64,000 nt of DNA. Source: Borreliella mayonii. GTDB taxonomy: Bacteria; Spirochaetota; Spirochaetia; Borreliales; Borreliaceae. The translations under genes were made by a program, and so were the position numbers. Of the stretch, positions 27,376-38,150 are shown piece by piece. The notes under the pieces are model-generated. The model worked only from the letters and a program-made list of their open reading frames with translations. It was not told the origin of the DNA and ran no database searches. Numbering within the stretch: the first letter of the stretch is position 1; each line of letters opens with the position of its first letter. Location of the stretch: contig NZ_CP015780.1 in NCBI RefSeq assembly GCF_001945665.1, forward strand, positions 310,001 to 374,000. Reading direction: 5' to 3'.

Positions 27376-27423
27376 ATGAAATTAAGGTTAAATTTTAAAG
27401 CAAACTTTAAAATGGAGGTATAA
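27376..27423 (+). CDS. Possible 15-residue leader peptide before oppA2
   Basis: An ATG at 27376, 5 nt after GGAAGGG, opens a 15-codon frame (MKLRLNFKANFKMEV) that ends at 27423, 6 bp before the oppA2 ATG at 27430. The Shine-Dalgarno sequence of oppA2 (ATGGAGG, 27412-27418) lies inside the last codons of this frame, so translation of the small frame would affect oppA2 initiation. It may also be chance; no similarity to known leader peptides is seen. Confidence 0.3.
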   Translation: MKLRLNFKANFKMEV

Positions 27424-27429
27424 AAAATT

Positions 27430-29016
27430 ATGAAATTACAAAAGTCATTATTTTTAATAGTATTTTTTCTAGCTTTTCTTTGTTGTAATAACGAGAAAAA
27501 AAAAGAAGGAGTATCATTTAAAATAAGCTTAGGAGCAGAACCAAGCAGTCTTGACCCTCAATTAGCAGACGATAATGTTGCATCAAAAATGATAGACACA
27601 ATGTTTAAAGGGCTTATTACAGGCGATCCTAACACAGGGGGAAACAAACCTGGACTTGCAAAAGATTGGAGCATTTCTTCTGACGGAACAGTTTATACAT
27701 TTAATCTAAGAGAAAAAATCACCTGGAGTGATGGAGTTGCAATCACTGCAGAAGGAATTAGAAAATCTTATCTTAGAATTTTAAACAAAGAAACTGGCTC
27801 AAATTATGTTGAGATGGTTAAATCAACAATTAAAAATGGTCAAAAATATTTTGATGGAGAAGTGCCCGACTCCGAACTTGGAATTAAGGCAATTGACGAA
27901 AAAACATTAGAAATAACACTAGAATCGCCAAAGCCTTATTTTATTGACATGTTAGTACACCAATCATTTATTCCAATACCAATTCATGTTACCGAAAAGT
28001 ATGGACACAGCTGGACAAACCCTGAAAACATGGTTACAAGCGGTCCTTTTAAATTAAAAGAAAGAATTCCTAACGAAAAATATGTCTTTGAAAAAAATGA
28101 TAAATACTACAACTCAAATGAAGTAGAAGTAGAAGAGATTGCATTTTATACAACAAATGACAGCTCAACAGCATATAAAATGTATGAAAATGAAGAACTA
28201 GACGCAATCTTTGGATCCATACCGCCCGATTTAATCAAAGATCTAAAATTAAGAAGCGACTATTACTCATCAGCTGTTAATGCCATATACTTTTACGCAT
28301 TTAACACGCACATTAAACCGCTTGATAACGTTAAAATTAGAAAAGCCTTAACTCTTGCTATTGACAGAGAAACACTTACATATAAAGTTCTTGACAACGG
28401 AACTACCCCTACAAGAAGAGCAACTCCCAACTTTAGCTCATATTCTTATGCAAAAAATTTAGAATTATTTAATCCTGAAATTGCAAAAACCCTTCTAGAT
28501 GAAGCTGGGTATCCTAATGGCAATGGATTTCCAACTTTAAAATTAAAATATAATACAAACGAAGCAAATAAAAAAATTTGTGAATTTATCCAAAACCAAT
28601 GGAAAAAAAATTTAAATATTAATGTAGAACTTGAAAACGAAGAATGGACAACTTACTTAAACACTAAAGCAAATGGAAATTACGAAATAGCAAGAGCGGG
28701 ATGGATAGGGGATTATGCTGATCCTTCGACATTTTTAAAAATATTCACACAAGGATACACACAATTCTCATCTCACAATTACTCAAACCCAGAATACAAC
28801 GAACTTATTAATAAATCCGATCTTGAACTTAATCCGATAAAAAGACAAGACATCCTAAGGCAGGCAGAAGAGATAATTATTGAAAAAGATTTTCCAATAG
28901 CCCCAATATACATATATGGAAATAGTTACCTTTTCAGAAATGACAAATGGACAGGATGGAATACCAATATTTTAGAAAGATTTGATTTGTCTCAACTAAA
29001 ATTAAAAAATAAATAA
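27430..29016 (+). CDS. oppA2: Oligopeptide-binding lipoprotein OppA2
   Basis: Second tandem peptide-binding lipoprotein, 528 residues, lipobox LAFLC (cysteine 18, followed by another cysteine). The SBP_bac_5 landmarks are the same as in OppA1: AEPSSLDPQLADDN, LAKDWSISSDGTVYTFNL, TWSDGVAITAEGIRKSYLRIL, VRSG-type strand segments, IRKALTLAIDRETLT, and RNDKWTGWNTN. It is closer to OppA3 than to OppA1 in several blocks (for example VTSGPFKLKERIPNEK and YNTNEANKKI). The gap to oppA1 is 120 bp; a perfect hairpin follows the gene. Confidence 0.95.
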   Translation: MKLQKSLFLIVFFLAFLCCNNEKKKEGVSFKISLGAEPSSLDPQLADDNVASKMIDTMFKGLITGDPNTGGNKPGLAKDWSISSDGTVYTFNLREKITWSDGVAITAEGIRKSYLRILNKETGSNYVEMVKSTIKNGQKYFDGEVPDSELGIKAIDEKTLEITLESPKPYFIDMLVHQSFIPIPIHVTEKYGHSWTNPENMVTSGPFKLKERIPNEKYVFEKNDKYYNSNEVEVEEIAFYTTNDSSTAYKMYENEELDAIFGSIPPDLIKDLKLRSDYYSSAVNAIYFYAFNTHIKPLDNVKIRKALTLAIDRETLTYKVLDNGTTPTRRATPNFSSYSYAKNLELFNPEIAKTLLDEAGYPNGNGFPTLKLKYNTNEANKKICEFIQNQWKKNLNINVELENEEWTTYLNTKANGNYEIARAGWIGDYADPSTFLKIFTQGYTQFSSHNYSNPEYNELINKSDLELNPIKRQDILRQAEEIIIEKDFPIAPIYIYGNSYLFRNDKWTGWNTNILERFDLSQLKLKNK

Positions 29017-29037
29017 TTTAATATTTAATTTAATCAA

Positions 29038-29080
29038 ATAAAAATCGTCTATTAATTTATTTTTTATAGACGATTTTTAT
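29038..29080 (+). terminator. Hairpin terminator between oppA2 and oppA3
   Basis: A perfect 15 bp stem, ATAAAAATCGTCTAT (29038-29052) with its complement (29066-29080), and a 13 nt loop. The 3' arm ends in T5, and the 5' arm begins with an A-run, so it can act on either strand. It should limit read-through from oppA2 into oppA3. Confidence 0.75.
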
Positions 29081-29146
29081 TGACTTTCTCATAAAAAAAA
29101 GATAGCTTGAAATTTATAAATAATTTTAATTTGGGGAAAGGTTAAA

Positions 29147-30772
29147 ATGAAATTTGATAAAACTAAAAAAATTGGTAAAAAATTTAAAATAGTAACACTA
29201 CTTATGCTTGCCGTGTCTTTAATTACATGCAATAATGATTCAGAAAAAGAAAAATTAGCATTTAAAGTGTACATAGGGGGAGCACCTTCATCGCTTGATC
29301 CACATTTGGTAGATGAGACAATTGGAGCAAGAATTTTAGAACAAATATTTTCAGGACTTTTAACACTGAATACCAAAACAGGAAAGCTAAAGCCTGGACT
29401 TGCCAAAAATTGGAAAGTCTCAAAAGATAAAAAAACATATCAATTTTACCTAAGAGACAACCTTGTTTGGAGCGATGGCGTTGAAATTACTGCTGAAGGC
29501 ATAAGAAAATCTTTTTTAAGAATTTTAAATAAAACAACAGGATCTACACATGTTGACATGGTTAAATCAATAATAAAAAATGGACAAGAATATTTTGATG
29601 GAAAAGTATCTGATTCTGAACTTGGAATTAAAGCAATTGATAACAAAACATTGGAAATATTACTTACATCTCCAAAGCCCTATTTTCTTGAATTACTTCT
29701 ACATTACACATTCATGCCAGTACCTATTCATGTTATTGAAAAATATAAGGGAAATTGGACAAACCCTGAAAACATGGTTACTAGCGGTCCTTTTAAATTA
29801 AAAAAAAGATTGCCTAATGAAAAAATTATCTTTGAAAAAAATGAACGCTATTATAATGCAAAAGAAGTAGAGCTTGATGAGCTTGTCTACATTACGTCTG
29901 ACAATGATCTGACTGTATATAATATGTACAAAAACAACGAAATTGATGCTATTTTTAACAGCATCCCGCCGGACATTGTAAATGAAATAAAACTACAAAA
30001 TGACTATTATCAACACAAAAGTAATGCAATTTATTTATACTCGTTTAATACAAAAATAAAACCCCTTAATGATGTTAAAGTTAGAGAAGCTTTAACATTA
30101 GCTATTGACAGAGAAACTTTAACTTACAAAGTGCTAAATGATGGTACAGTTCCTACAAGAGAAATAACCCCTAATCTTGAAAATTACAATTACGGTAAAA
30201 AATTAGCTTTATTTGATCCTGAAAAATCCAAAAGGCTTTTAGCAAAAGCTGGATATCCCAATGGAAAAGGATTTCCAATGCTAACGCTAAAATATAATAC
30301 AAACGAAACTCATAAAAAAATTGCTGCATTTATTCAAAACCAATGGAAAAAAATTTTAAATATAAATCTTATGCTTACTAACGAAAATTGGCCTGTTCTT
30401 ACCAACAGCAGAAATACAGGCAATTTTGAAATAATAAGAATTGGGCGAATTGGGGAATATTTAGACCCACACACATACTTTACTATATTCACAAGCGAAA
30501 ATTCACAACTTGCATCGTACGGATATTCAAACCTAGAATTTGACAAACTCATCAGAGAATCAGATCTTGAAAAAGATCCTATAAAAAGAAAACAACTACT
30601 CAGAAAAGCAGAGTCAATAATAATTGAAAAAGATTTTCCTGCCGCACCAATATACATATATTCTGGGCACTATCTTTTTAGAAACGATAAATGGACTGGA
30701 TGGAGTCCTAATGTATCAGAAGTTTATTATCTTTCTGAATTAAAACCAATTAAAAATGAAAACCGCAATTAA
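29147..30772 (+). CDS. oppA3: Oligopeptide-binding lipoprotein OppA3
   Basis: Third tandem paralogue, 541 residues. The signal peptide has a longer basic start than the other two (MKFDKTKKIGKKFK), and the lipobox is SLITC (cysteine 28). Landmarks: APSSLDPHLVDETIG, LAKNWKVSKDKKTYQFYL, VWSDGVEITAEGIRKSFLRIL, VREALTLAIDRETLT, RNDKWTGWSPN. GGGGAAAGG lies upstream of the ATG. Being behind a terminator-like hairpin, it probably has its own promoter; TTGACT at 29080-29085 is a possible -35, with only a weak -10 (TAGCTT). Confidence 0.95.
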   Translation: MKFDKTKKIGKKFKIVTLLMLAVSLITCNNDSEKEKLAFKVYIGGAPSSLDPHLVDETIGARILEQIFSGLLTLNTKTGKLKPGLAKNWKVSKDKKTYQFYLRDNLVWSDGVEITAEGIRKSFLRILNKTTGSTHVDMVKSIIKNGQEYFDGKVSDSELGIKAIDNKTLEILLTSPKPYFLELLLHYTFMPVPIHVIEKYKGNWTNPENMVTSGPFKLKKRLPNEKIIFEKNERYYNAKEVELDELVYITSDNDLTVYNMYKNNEIDAIFNSIPPDIVNEIKLQNDYYQHKSNAIYLYSFNTKIKPLNDVKVREALTLAIDRETLTYKVLNDGTVPTREITPNLENYNYGKKLALFDPEKSKRLLAKAGYPNGKGFPMLTLKYNTNETHKKIAAFIQNQWKKILNINLMLTNENWPVLTNSRNTGNFEIIRIGRIGEYLDPHTYFTIFTSENSQLASYGYSNLEFDKLIRESDLEKDPIKRKQLLRKAESIIIEKDFPAAPIYIYSGHYLFRNDKWTGWSPNVSEVYYLSELKPIKNENRN

Positions 30773-30827
30773 TTAATTCTTAAAAGGGCTTAATATAAAT
30801 TAAAAACAATATTTAAGTCTAATATAA

Positions 30828-30866
30828 AAGCAAAGCTGAATAAATCTCAATATAAAAGCTTTGCTT
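30828..30866 (+). terminator. Hairpin after oppA3 (possible terminator)
   Basis: A perfect 10 bp stem, AAGCAAAGCT (30828-30837) with AGCTTTGCTT (30857-30866), and a 19 nt loop. The U-tract after it is poor, so termination strength is uncertain. Confidence 0.45.
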
Positions 30867-30887
30867 AAAGCAAAAATACATAAATAA

Positions 30888-30928
30888 TGTGTAAGATTCT
30901 ACGATAATTTCACCTAGAATCTTACACA
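30888..30928. repeat. Perfect 14 bp inverted repeat between oppA3 and oppB
   Basis: TGTGTAAGATTCTA (30888-30901) and its exact complement (30915-30928) enclose a 13 nt loop. On the plus strand it is followed by A7, not T's, so it is not a classical terminator; it may protect the 3' end of the oppA3 mRNA or block processing. Confidence 0.7.
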
Positions 30929-31063
30929 AAAAAATTCTTCTCAAATCAAGATAATAAAATTTTAAACAAAAAATTTAAAACAAAAAATACATTTTATTAA
31001 AAATTGAATTATTAATTATAATACAAACAACCTCCTATTCTATCAAAAATTATCAATTATAGC

Positions 31064-31094
31064 TTGAAAAACAATAAAGACTATATGATATAAT
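31064..31094 (+). promoter_or_regulatory. Candidate promoter of oppBCDF
   Basis: TTGAAA (31064-31069), 19 bp spacer, and an extended consensus -10 TGA-TATAAT (31086-31094). Transcription would start near 31101, with a leader of about 40 nt and AAGGA before the ATG at 31140. Confidence 0.55.
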
Positions 31095-31139
31095 TGACTA
31101 ATATATAAGTTATCAATATCTATTTACAAAGGATCAAAA

Positions 31140-32060
31140 ATGTTAAAGTTTACTTTAAAAAAAATAATAGGAATGATACCAACTTTAATAGTAATAATTT
31201 TTTTATGCTTTTTTGTAATGAGAATGGCTCCCGGAAGTCCATTTGACTCTGAAAAACCCATTGATCCTCAAGTAAAAGCAAGATTGATGGAAAAATATCA
31301 TCTTGACAAACCTTTTTATATTCAAGCCTTTTATTATATTTCAAACGCACTCAAAGGAGATTTGGGACCTTCTTTGAAAAAGAAAGACCTTACAGTTAAT
31401 CAATACATAAAATTAGGATTTCCAAAATCACTTACACTAGGAGTAATATCCCTTATTATATCACTATCAATAGGAATACCAATAGGCATATTGGCTGCTA
31501 TTTATAAAAATACTTATGTGGATTATATAATAACATCAATAGCAATATTGGGGATTTCCATACCATTATTTGTAATAGGACCAATTTTACAATACTTTTT
31601 TGCAATTAAATGGGGCTTACTTTACACCTCCGGATGGATTACAGAAAGAGGAGGATTTTCAAATTTAATTCTACCAATAATAACTCTTAGCATGCCTAAT
31701 ATAGCTATTTTTGCAAGAATAATCAGAGGATCGATGCTAGAAATAATACAGAGTGACTTTATAAGAACTGCACGTGCAAAAGGACTAAGCTTTAAAAAGA
31801 TAGTCATAAAGCACATGTTAAGAGGAGCAATGCTGCCTATAGTAAGCTATATAGGTCCAGCATTTGCTGCCATAATCTCTGGAAGCGTAGTTATTGAAAA
31901 AATATTTAGAATTGCTGGAATGGGAATGTTTATAACAGAATCTGCACTAAACAGAGATTACCCAGTATTAATGGGAGGGCTGTTAGTATATTCAATAATA
32001 CTGCTTATTTCTATATTAATATCAGACATTATATATAAAATGTTAGATCCAAGAATATAA
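31140..32060 (+). CDS. oppB: Oligopeptide ABC permease OppB
   Basis: Inner-membrane permease of 306 residues, first gene of oppBCDF. It has the OppB/DppB marks: an N-terminal helix, RMAPGSPFDSEKPI, KYHLDKPFYIQAFYY, the core with six helices, and the EAA coupling loop RTARAKGLSFKKIVIKHMLRGAMLPIV (about 215-240), which contacts the ATPases. It is complete and of normal length. The binding proteins lie just upstream, behind hairpins, so permease and binding-protein levels can differ. Confidence 0.95.
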   Translation: MLKFTLKKIIGMIPTLIVIIFLCFFVMRMAPGSPFDSEKPIDPQVKARLMEKYHLDKPFYIQAFYYISNALKGDLGPSLKKKDLTVNQYIKLGFPKSLTLGVISLIISLSIGIPIGILAAIYKNTYVDYIITSIAILGISIPLFVIGPILQYFFAIKWGLLYTSGWITERGGFSNLILPIITLSMPNIAIFARIIRGSMLEIIQSDFIRTARAKGLSFKKIVIKHMLRGAMLPIVSYIGPAFAAIISGSVVIEKIFRIAGMGMFITESALNRDYPVLMGGLLVYSIILLISILISDIIYKMLDPRI

Positions 32061-32072
32061 GGGGAAATCAAA

Positions 32073-33122
32073 ATGAATAGCTTTGAAAAACAAAATGAGA
32101 AAAACAACTCTAAACTCAAAAGAAGAGCTTGGTCAAGATTTAAAGAAAATAAACTGGCATTTGGCAGTCTTTTTGTAATTGGATTTTATATCTCAATTGC
32201 CATTCTACAACCAATATTGCCAATATATAAATACCATACTCAAATAGTAGAACATTCTGATTTGCCACCATCTTTCCAGGCTGCTGGAGAACTCTGGTAC
32301 AATAAAGAAAAAAAATTTATTGAAAAATTAGCAAAAAAAGAAAAAAGAGAAATAAATGAAGTCGAGCTAAAAAAACTCGAAGACATAAAAAGAAAAATAG
32401 AAAATGAAGTTCAAATAATAGATAAAAGGGAGGCAAAAATACATAAAAGAGTATATTTGCTTGGTACAGACAATCTTGGAAGAGACTTGCTTGCAAGATT
32501 AATACAGGGCAGTCAAATTTCTCTTTCTATAGGATTTATTGGAGCTTTTTTGTCTATGATAATAGGAACTATTCTTGGATCAATAGCAGGATTTTTTGGG
32601 GGATTGACTGACAAAATAATAACTAAAACAATTGAAATTCTTTATGCATTGCCCTATTTACTTATTGTAATAATATTAATGGCAATAATGGAAAGAAGCA
32701 TAATAGGATTATTCATAGCACTTGCATTTGTATCGTGGTTAACAGTAGCTCGAGTTGTACGAGGTCAAGTACAATCACTATCAAGTTCAGAATTTATACA
32801 AGCAGCCAAAACCTTTGGTGCGACAAATCAAAGAATAATATTGAAGCACTTAATCCCTAATAGCATTGGAATGATAGTTATATTCACAACAATAAGAGTT
32901 CCAAGCTTTATTATAGCTGAAGCATTTTTATCCTTTTTGGGACTTGGAATTTCAGCTCCAATGACAAGCTGGGGAGAACTAGTGCAAAATGGAATTGCTA
33001 CATTTGTTGAATATCCATGGAAAGTTTTTATTCCGGCTATAGTTATGACAATATTTTTATTATTTATGAACTTTTTAGGTGACGGATTAAGAGATGCATT
33101 TGATCCAAAAGATAGCATCTAA
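32073..33122 (+). CDS. oppC: Oligopeptide ABC permease OppC
   Basis: Second permease, 349 residues, longer than most OppC proteins because of a highly charged, helical insertion in the periplasmic loop after the first membrane helix (about residues 75-125, rich in E and K, such as KKLEDIKRKIENEVQIIDKRE). The typical HxxGTDNLGRDLLARLIQGS follows (here LLGTDNLGRD), then the core helices and the EAA loop QAAKTFGATNQRIILKHLIPN. The insertion is probably a spirochaete trait and could interact with the three different OppA proteins. The gap to oppB is 12 bp. Confidence 0.95.
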   Translation: MNSFEKQNEKNNSKLKRRAWSRFKENKLAFGSLFVIGFYISIAILQPILPIYKYHTQIVEHSDLPPSFQAAGELWYNKEKKFIEKLAKKEKREINEVELKKLEDIKRKIENEVQIIDKREAKIHKRVYLLGTDNLGRDLLARLIQGSQISLSIGFIGAFLSMIIGTILGSIAGFFGGLTDKIITKTIEILYALPYLLIVIILMAIMERSIIGLFIALAFVSWLTVARVVRGQVQSLSSSEFIQAAKTFGATNQRIILKHLIPNSIGMIVIFTTIRVPSFIIAEAFLSFLGLGISAPMTSWGELVQNGIATFVEYPWKVFIPAIVMTIFLLFMNFLGDGLRDAFDPKDSI

Positions 33123-33133
33123 GGAAAAATTGA

Positions 33134-34006
33134 ATGGAAAAAGAAAATATATTGGAAATAAAAAATTTAACAGTTGAATTTAGACTAAAACATACAACAA
33201 TTCATCCCGTAAGCAATGTTAACCTATCTGTAAAAAGAGGAGAAATTAGAGCCATTGTTGGAGAATCTGGAAGTGGAAAATCCGTAACAAGCATGGCTAT
33301 TTTAAAATTATTGCCAGAACTTACAACAGTATATAAAAGTGGAGAAATATTATTTGAAAATCAAGATCTGCTAAAACTTAGCGAAAAAGAACTTTTAAAA
33401 ATTAGAGGTAATAAAATATCAATGATATTTCAAGATCCAATGACTTCATTAAACCCATTTTTAAGGATATCAACTCAACTTGAAGAAACAATAATTTTAC
33501 ACCAAGGATTAGGGAAAAAAGAAGCCAAAGAAAAAGCAATAGAAATGCTAAAAACTGTTGGTGTTGTAAACGCAGAAGAGAGAATAAAACATTTTCCACA
33601 TCAATTTTCAGGAGGAATGAGACAAAGAGTTATGATTGCCATGGCACTTAGCTGCCATCCATCCTTACTAATAGCAGATGAACCGACAACAGCCCTTGAT
33701 GTTACAATCCAAGAGCAAATATTATTATTAATCAAAAACCTATCTAAAAAATTCAATACTTCTACCATATTTATAACTCATGATCTTGCAGTTGTTGCTG
33801 AAATTTGTGATACAGTATCAGTCATGTATCAAGGAAAAATTGTAGAAGAAGGAACAGTAGAGGAAATATTTAACAATCCTAAACACCCTTACACTATTGG
33901 GCTTTTAAAATCAATTCTTACACTAGAACAAGATCCAAATAAAAAGCTTTATTCAATAAAAGAAAACCCTATCAAGATCACAAAAACCAGTGCCGAGGAG
34001 TTTTAA
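33134..34006 (+). CDS. oppD: Oligopeptide ABC ATPase OppD
   Basis: ATPase of 290 residues: Walker [10 protein letters not shown]-loop [11 protein letters not shown], signature FSGGMRQR, Walker [13 protein letters not shown], and switch histidine in FITHDLAVV. The C-terminal OppD/DppD extension is short, ends SAEEF, and lacks the cysteine-rich motif (CPFAPRCP type) common in this family. It is directly followed by oppF with no gap. Together with OppF it would form the heterodimeric motor. Confidence 0.95.
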   Translation: MEKENILEIKNLTVEFRLKHTTIHPVSNVNLSVKRGEIRAIVGESGSGKSVTSMAILKLLPELTTVYKSGEILFENQDLLKLSEKELLKIRGNKISMIFQDPMTSLNPFLRISTQLEETIILHQGLGKKEAKEKAIEMLKTVGVVNAEERIKHFPHQFSGGMRQRVMIAMALSCHPSLLIADEPTTALDVTIQEQILLLIKNLSKKFNTSTIFITHDLAVVAEICDTVSVMYQGKIVEEGTVEEIFNNPKHPYTIGLLKSILTLEQDPNKKLYSIKENPIKITKTSAEEF

Positions 34007-34978
34007 ATGAGAAATAAAAAAGAAATAATTCTTAAAGTAGAAAACTTAATGCAAACATTCACAACGGGAGAAGATTTTTTATTTTGGAAAAATAAACAAA
34101 AAGTAAATGCAGTAAACAATATTAGCTTTGAAGTTGAAAAAAACAAAACTTTAGGACTAGTAGGAGAATCTGGTTGCGGCAAATCTACTACTCTTCGCTC
34201 AATAATGCAACTTTACACGCCAACTTCTGGAGGCATCTATTTTAACGGGAAAAACATAACTAAACTCTCAAAAAAAGAACTCTTAAAAACAAAAAAAGAT
34301 ATGCAAATGGTATTTCAAGATCCTCATACTTCACTTGATCCAAGAATGACAATAAAAGAAATAATAGCAGAACCGCTAGAAATATACAATGAAAACAAAA
34401 TTCTTCCAAAAACAAAACAAGAAATAGAACAAAGGGTAAATGAACTAACAGATATTGTTGGATTACATAAAAGCATGTTAACCAGATATCCTCATGAATT
34501 TTCAGGAGGTCAAAGACAAAGAATAGGAATTGCTAGAGCACTAGCTTTAAATCCTAAGCTTTTGCTTTTAGACGAAGCCGTTTCTGCACTTGATGTATCA
34601 ATCAGAGCTCAAATTTTAAATCTACTAAAAAATCTGCAAAAAGAATTCAATTTGTCTTATTTATTCATTTCTCATGATCTTGCTGTAGTAAAATATATGA
34701 GTGATAAAATTGCTGTAATGTACCTTGGAGTTATCCTAGAACTTGCACCTAGAGAAACGCTATTTTCAAACCCAATTCATCCATATACTAAAATGCTAAT
34801 AGCATCAATTCCTGAAATCAACCCCGAAAAAAGAAAAAATAAAAATATAAAACTAGACGAACAAACTTTAGCAAATATTAGAAAAATTCATTTATCAACC
34901 CAAGTACACCCAAAACTTGAAGAAGTAGAAAAAGATCACTTTGTATCTAAATACCTTTTTGATGAGATGAACAAATAA
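34007..34978 (+). CDS. oppF: Oligopeptide ABC ATPase OppF
   Basis: ATPase of 323 residues: Walker A GESGCGKST, Q-loop VFQDPHTSLDPRM, signature FSGGQRQR, Walker B LLLDEAVSALD, switch histidine in FISHDLAVV. The C-terminal peptide-importer region has PIHPYTKMLIASIPEINP but, as in OppD, no cysteine cluster: the place of CRFHTRCP is taken by a region starting IHLSTQVHPK. The start codon follows the oppD stop at once. The gene ends 13 bp before the stop of the convergent carbohydrate-binding-like gene. Confidence 0.95.
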   Translation: MRNKKEIILKVENLMQTFTTGEDFLFWKNKQKVNAVNNISFEVEKNKTLGLVGESGCGKSTTLRSIMQLYTPTSGGIYFNGKNITKLSKKELLKTKKDMQMVFQDPHTSLDPRMTIKEIIAEPLEIYNENKILPKTKQEIEQRVNELTDIVGLHKSMLTRYPHEFSGGQRQRIGIARALALNPKLLLLDEAVSALDVSIRAQILNLLKNLQKEFNLSYLFISHDLAVVKYMSDKIAVMYLGVILELAPRETLFSNPIHPYTKMLIASIPEINPEKRKNKNIKLDEQTLANIRKIHLSTQVHPKLEEVEKDHFVSKYLFDEMNK

Positions 34979-34991
34979 ATAATTTAAAAAC

Positions 34992-37161
<2,170 letters not shown>

Positions 37162-37163
<2 letters not shown>

Positions 37164-37190
37164 AAAAATCCCTTCAAAAGGGATTTTTTT
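37162..37190. terminator. Bidirectional terminator between eno and rpsI
   Basis: A perfect 13 bp stem (37162-37174 with 37178-37190), 3 nt loop, GC core TCCCTT/AAGGGA, A-run on the left arm and T-run on the right. The first stem base lies in the eno stop codon. It serves eno on the plus strand and the long lolA-to-rpsI operon on the minus strand. Confidence 0.9.
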
Positions 37191-37227
37191 AATTAAATAA
37201 AAATGTAAAATGTATAAAAAAGTAAAA

Positions 37228-37638
37228 TTATCTTTTGGAAAATTGAAAACTTTTTCGTGCTTTTTTCTGTCCAAATTTTTTACGTTCAACCTTCCTTGAA
37301 TCTCTTGTTAAAAACCCATTAGATCTCAAAATCATCTTATTAGATTCATCTAGTTCAAAAAGAGCCCTTGAGATACCATGCCTTATTGCCCCTGATTGAC
37401 CTGAAATTCCTCCCCCATAAACATTAATATAAAGATCATATTTACCAAGTGTATTTGTCAAAACCAAAGGCGATAGCGCCATTGTTCTTAAATTTTCAAG
37501 TTGGATGTAAGAGTCAAAGTCTCTATTATTTACTTTGATATTGCCACTACCCTCTCTAATATAAACTCTAGCAACAGAAGATTTCCTCCTACCAGTTCCC
37601 ATTGATAAATTAATATTGCTAAAATTTGATTTTTTCAT
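37228..37638 (-). CDS. rpsI: 30S ribosomal protein S9
   Basis: Small-subunit protein of 136 residues whose C-terminal tail reaches the P site. It shows [14 protein letters not shown] near the start, [28 protein letters not shown] and a basic end ([24 protein letters not shown]) with the conserved KAR(K)..Q.SKR pattern. It overlaps rplM by 4 bp, the usual rplM-rpsI pairing. It is the last gene of a nine-gene run. Confidence 0.98.
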   Translation of the reverse strand: MKKSNFSNINLSMGTGRRKSSVARVYIREGSGNIKVNNRDFDSYIQLENLRTMALSPLVLTNTLGKYDLYINVYGGGISGQSGAIRHGISRALFELDESNKMILRSNGFLTRDSRKVERKKFGQKKARKSFQFSKR

Positions 37639-38099
37639 TTTACCCCTCTTAAATTAGCTTCCAGCTTTATAGGATTTTGAGCTTGAAGAGTATGCTCTGA
37701 ACCAGGAAAGACTTTTAAATTTCTAAAAAGATCCCGCCCCAAAGGCCCTTTTGGCAACATCCCCTTAATAGCAATCTCAAGAGGCGCACAAGGCTTTCTC
37801 TCTGACAATGTTCTAAAAGTGTCAGAATAAAGACCCCCTGGATATCTTGAATGTCTATAATAAAGTTTTTGTTGATATTTTTTCCCCGTCAGCCTAACTT
37901 TAGAAGCATTAATAATAATAACATTGTCACCTAAATCTTGATGGGGAGTATAATAAGCTTTATGTTTACCTCTTAAAATTTTAACAACATCCACAGCAAC
38001 TTTACCTAAAATTCTATCTGCTGCATCAATTACATACCATTTTTTTTCAACAGTCTTTGGCTTGATCCAAATCGTAACATTATTCGTTATTTTATTCAT
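37635..38099 (-). CDS. rplM: 50S ribosomal protein L13
   Basis: Large-subunit assembly protein of 154 residues. Conserved segments: [60 protein letters not shown], and [22 protein letters not shown] short N-terminal extension ([20 protein letters not shown]) is a little longer than in E. coli. AAGGG lies rather far upstream of the ATG. It is 51 bp after the aminotransferase-like gene. Confidence 0.97.
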   Translation of the reverse strand: MNKITNNVTIWIKPKTVEKKWYVIDAADRILGKVAVDVVKILRGKHKAYYTPHQDLGDNVIIINASKVRLTGKKYQQKLYYRHSRYPGGLYSDTFRTLSERKPCAPLEIAIKGMLPKGPLGRDLFRNLKVFPGSEHTLQAQNPIKLEANLRGVK

Positions 38100-38150
38100 A
38101 ATAGCGCATTACCCTTACTATAATTTTATGCATAAATCTCATTCATTGTA

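Larger units (their letters stand above)
30773..31139. other. 367 bp non-coding region between oppA3 and oppB
   Basis: No supported gene. It holds two hairpins (30828-30866 and 30888-30928), three related short segments of the form CTAATATAAAAGC (near 30790, 30818 and 30848) and the oppB promoter (31064-31094). This marks the change from the highly expressed binding-protein genes to the permease genes. Confidence 0.6.

Noticed and set aside
29089-29406. Open frame of 105 codons on the minus strand over the start of oppA3
   Set aside because: It is antisense to the conserved oppA3 start; a similar shadow frame exists opposite the other oppA genes, which reflects shared codon patterns.
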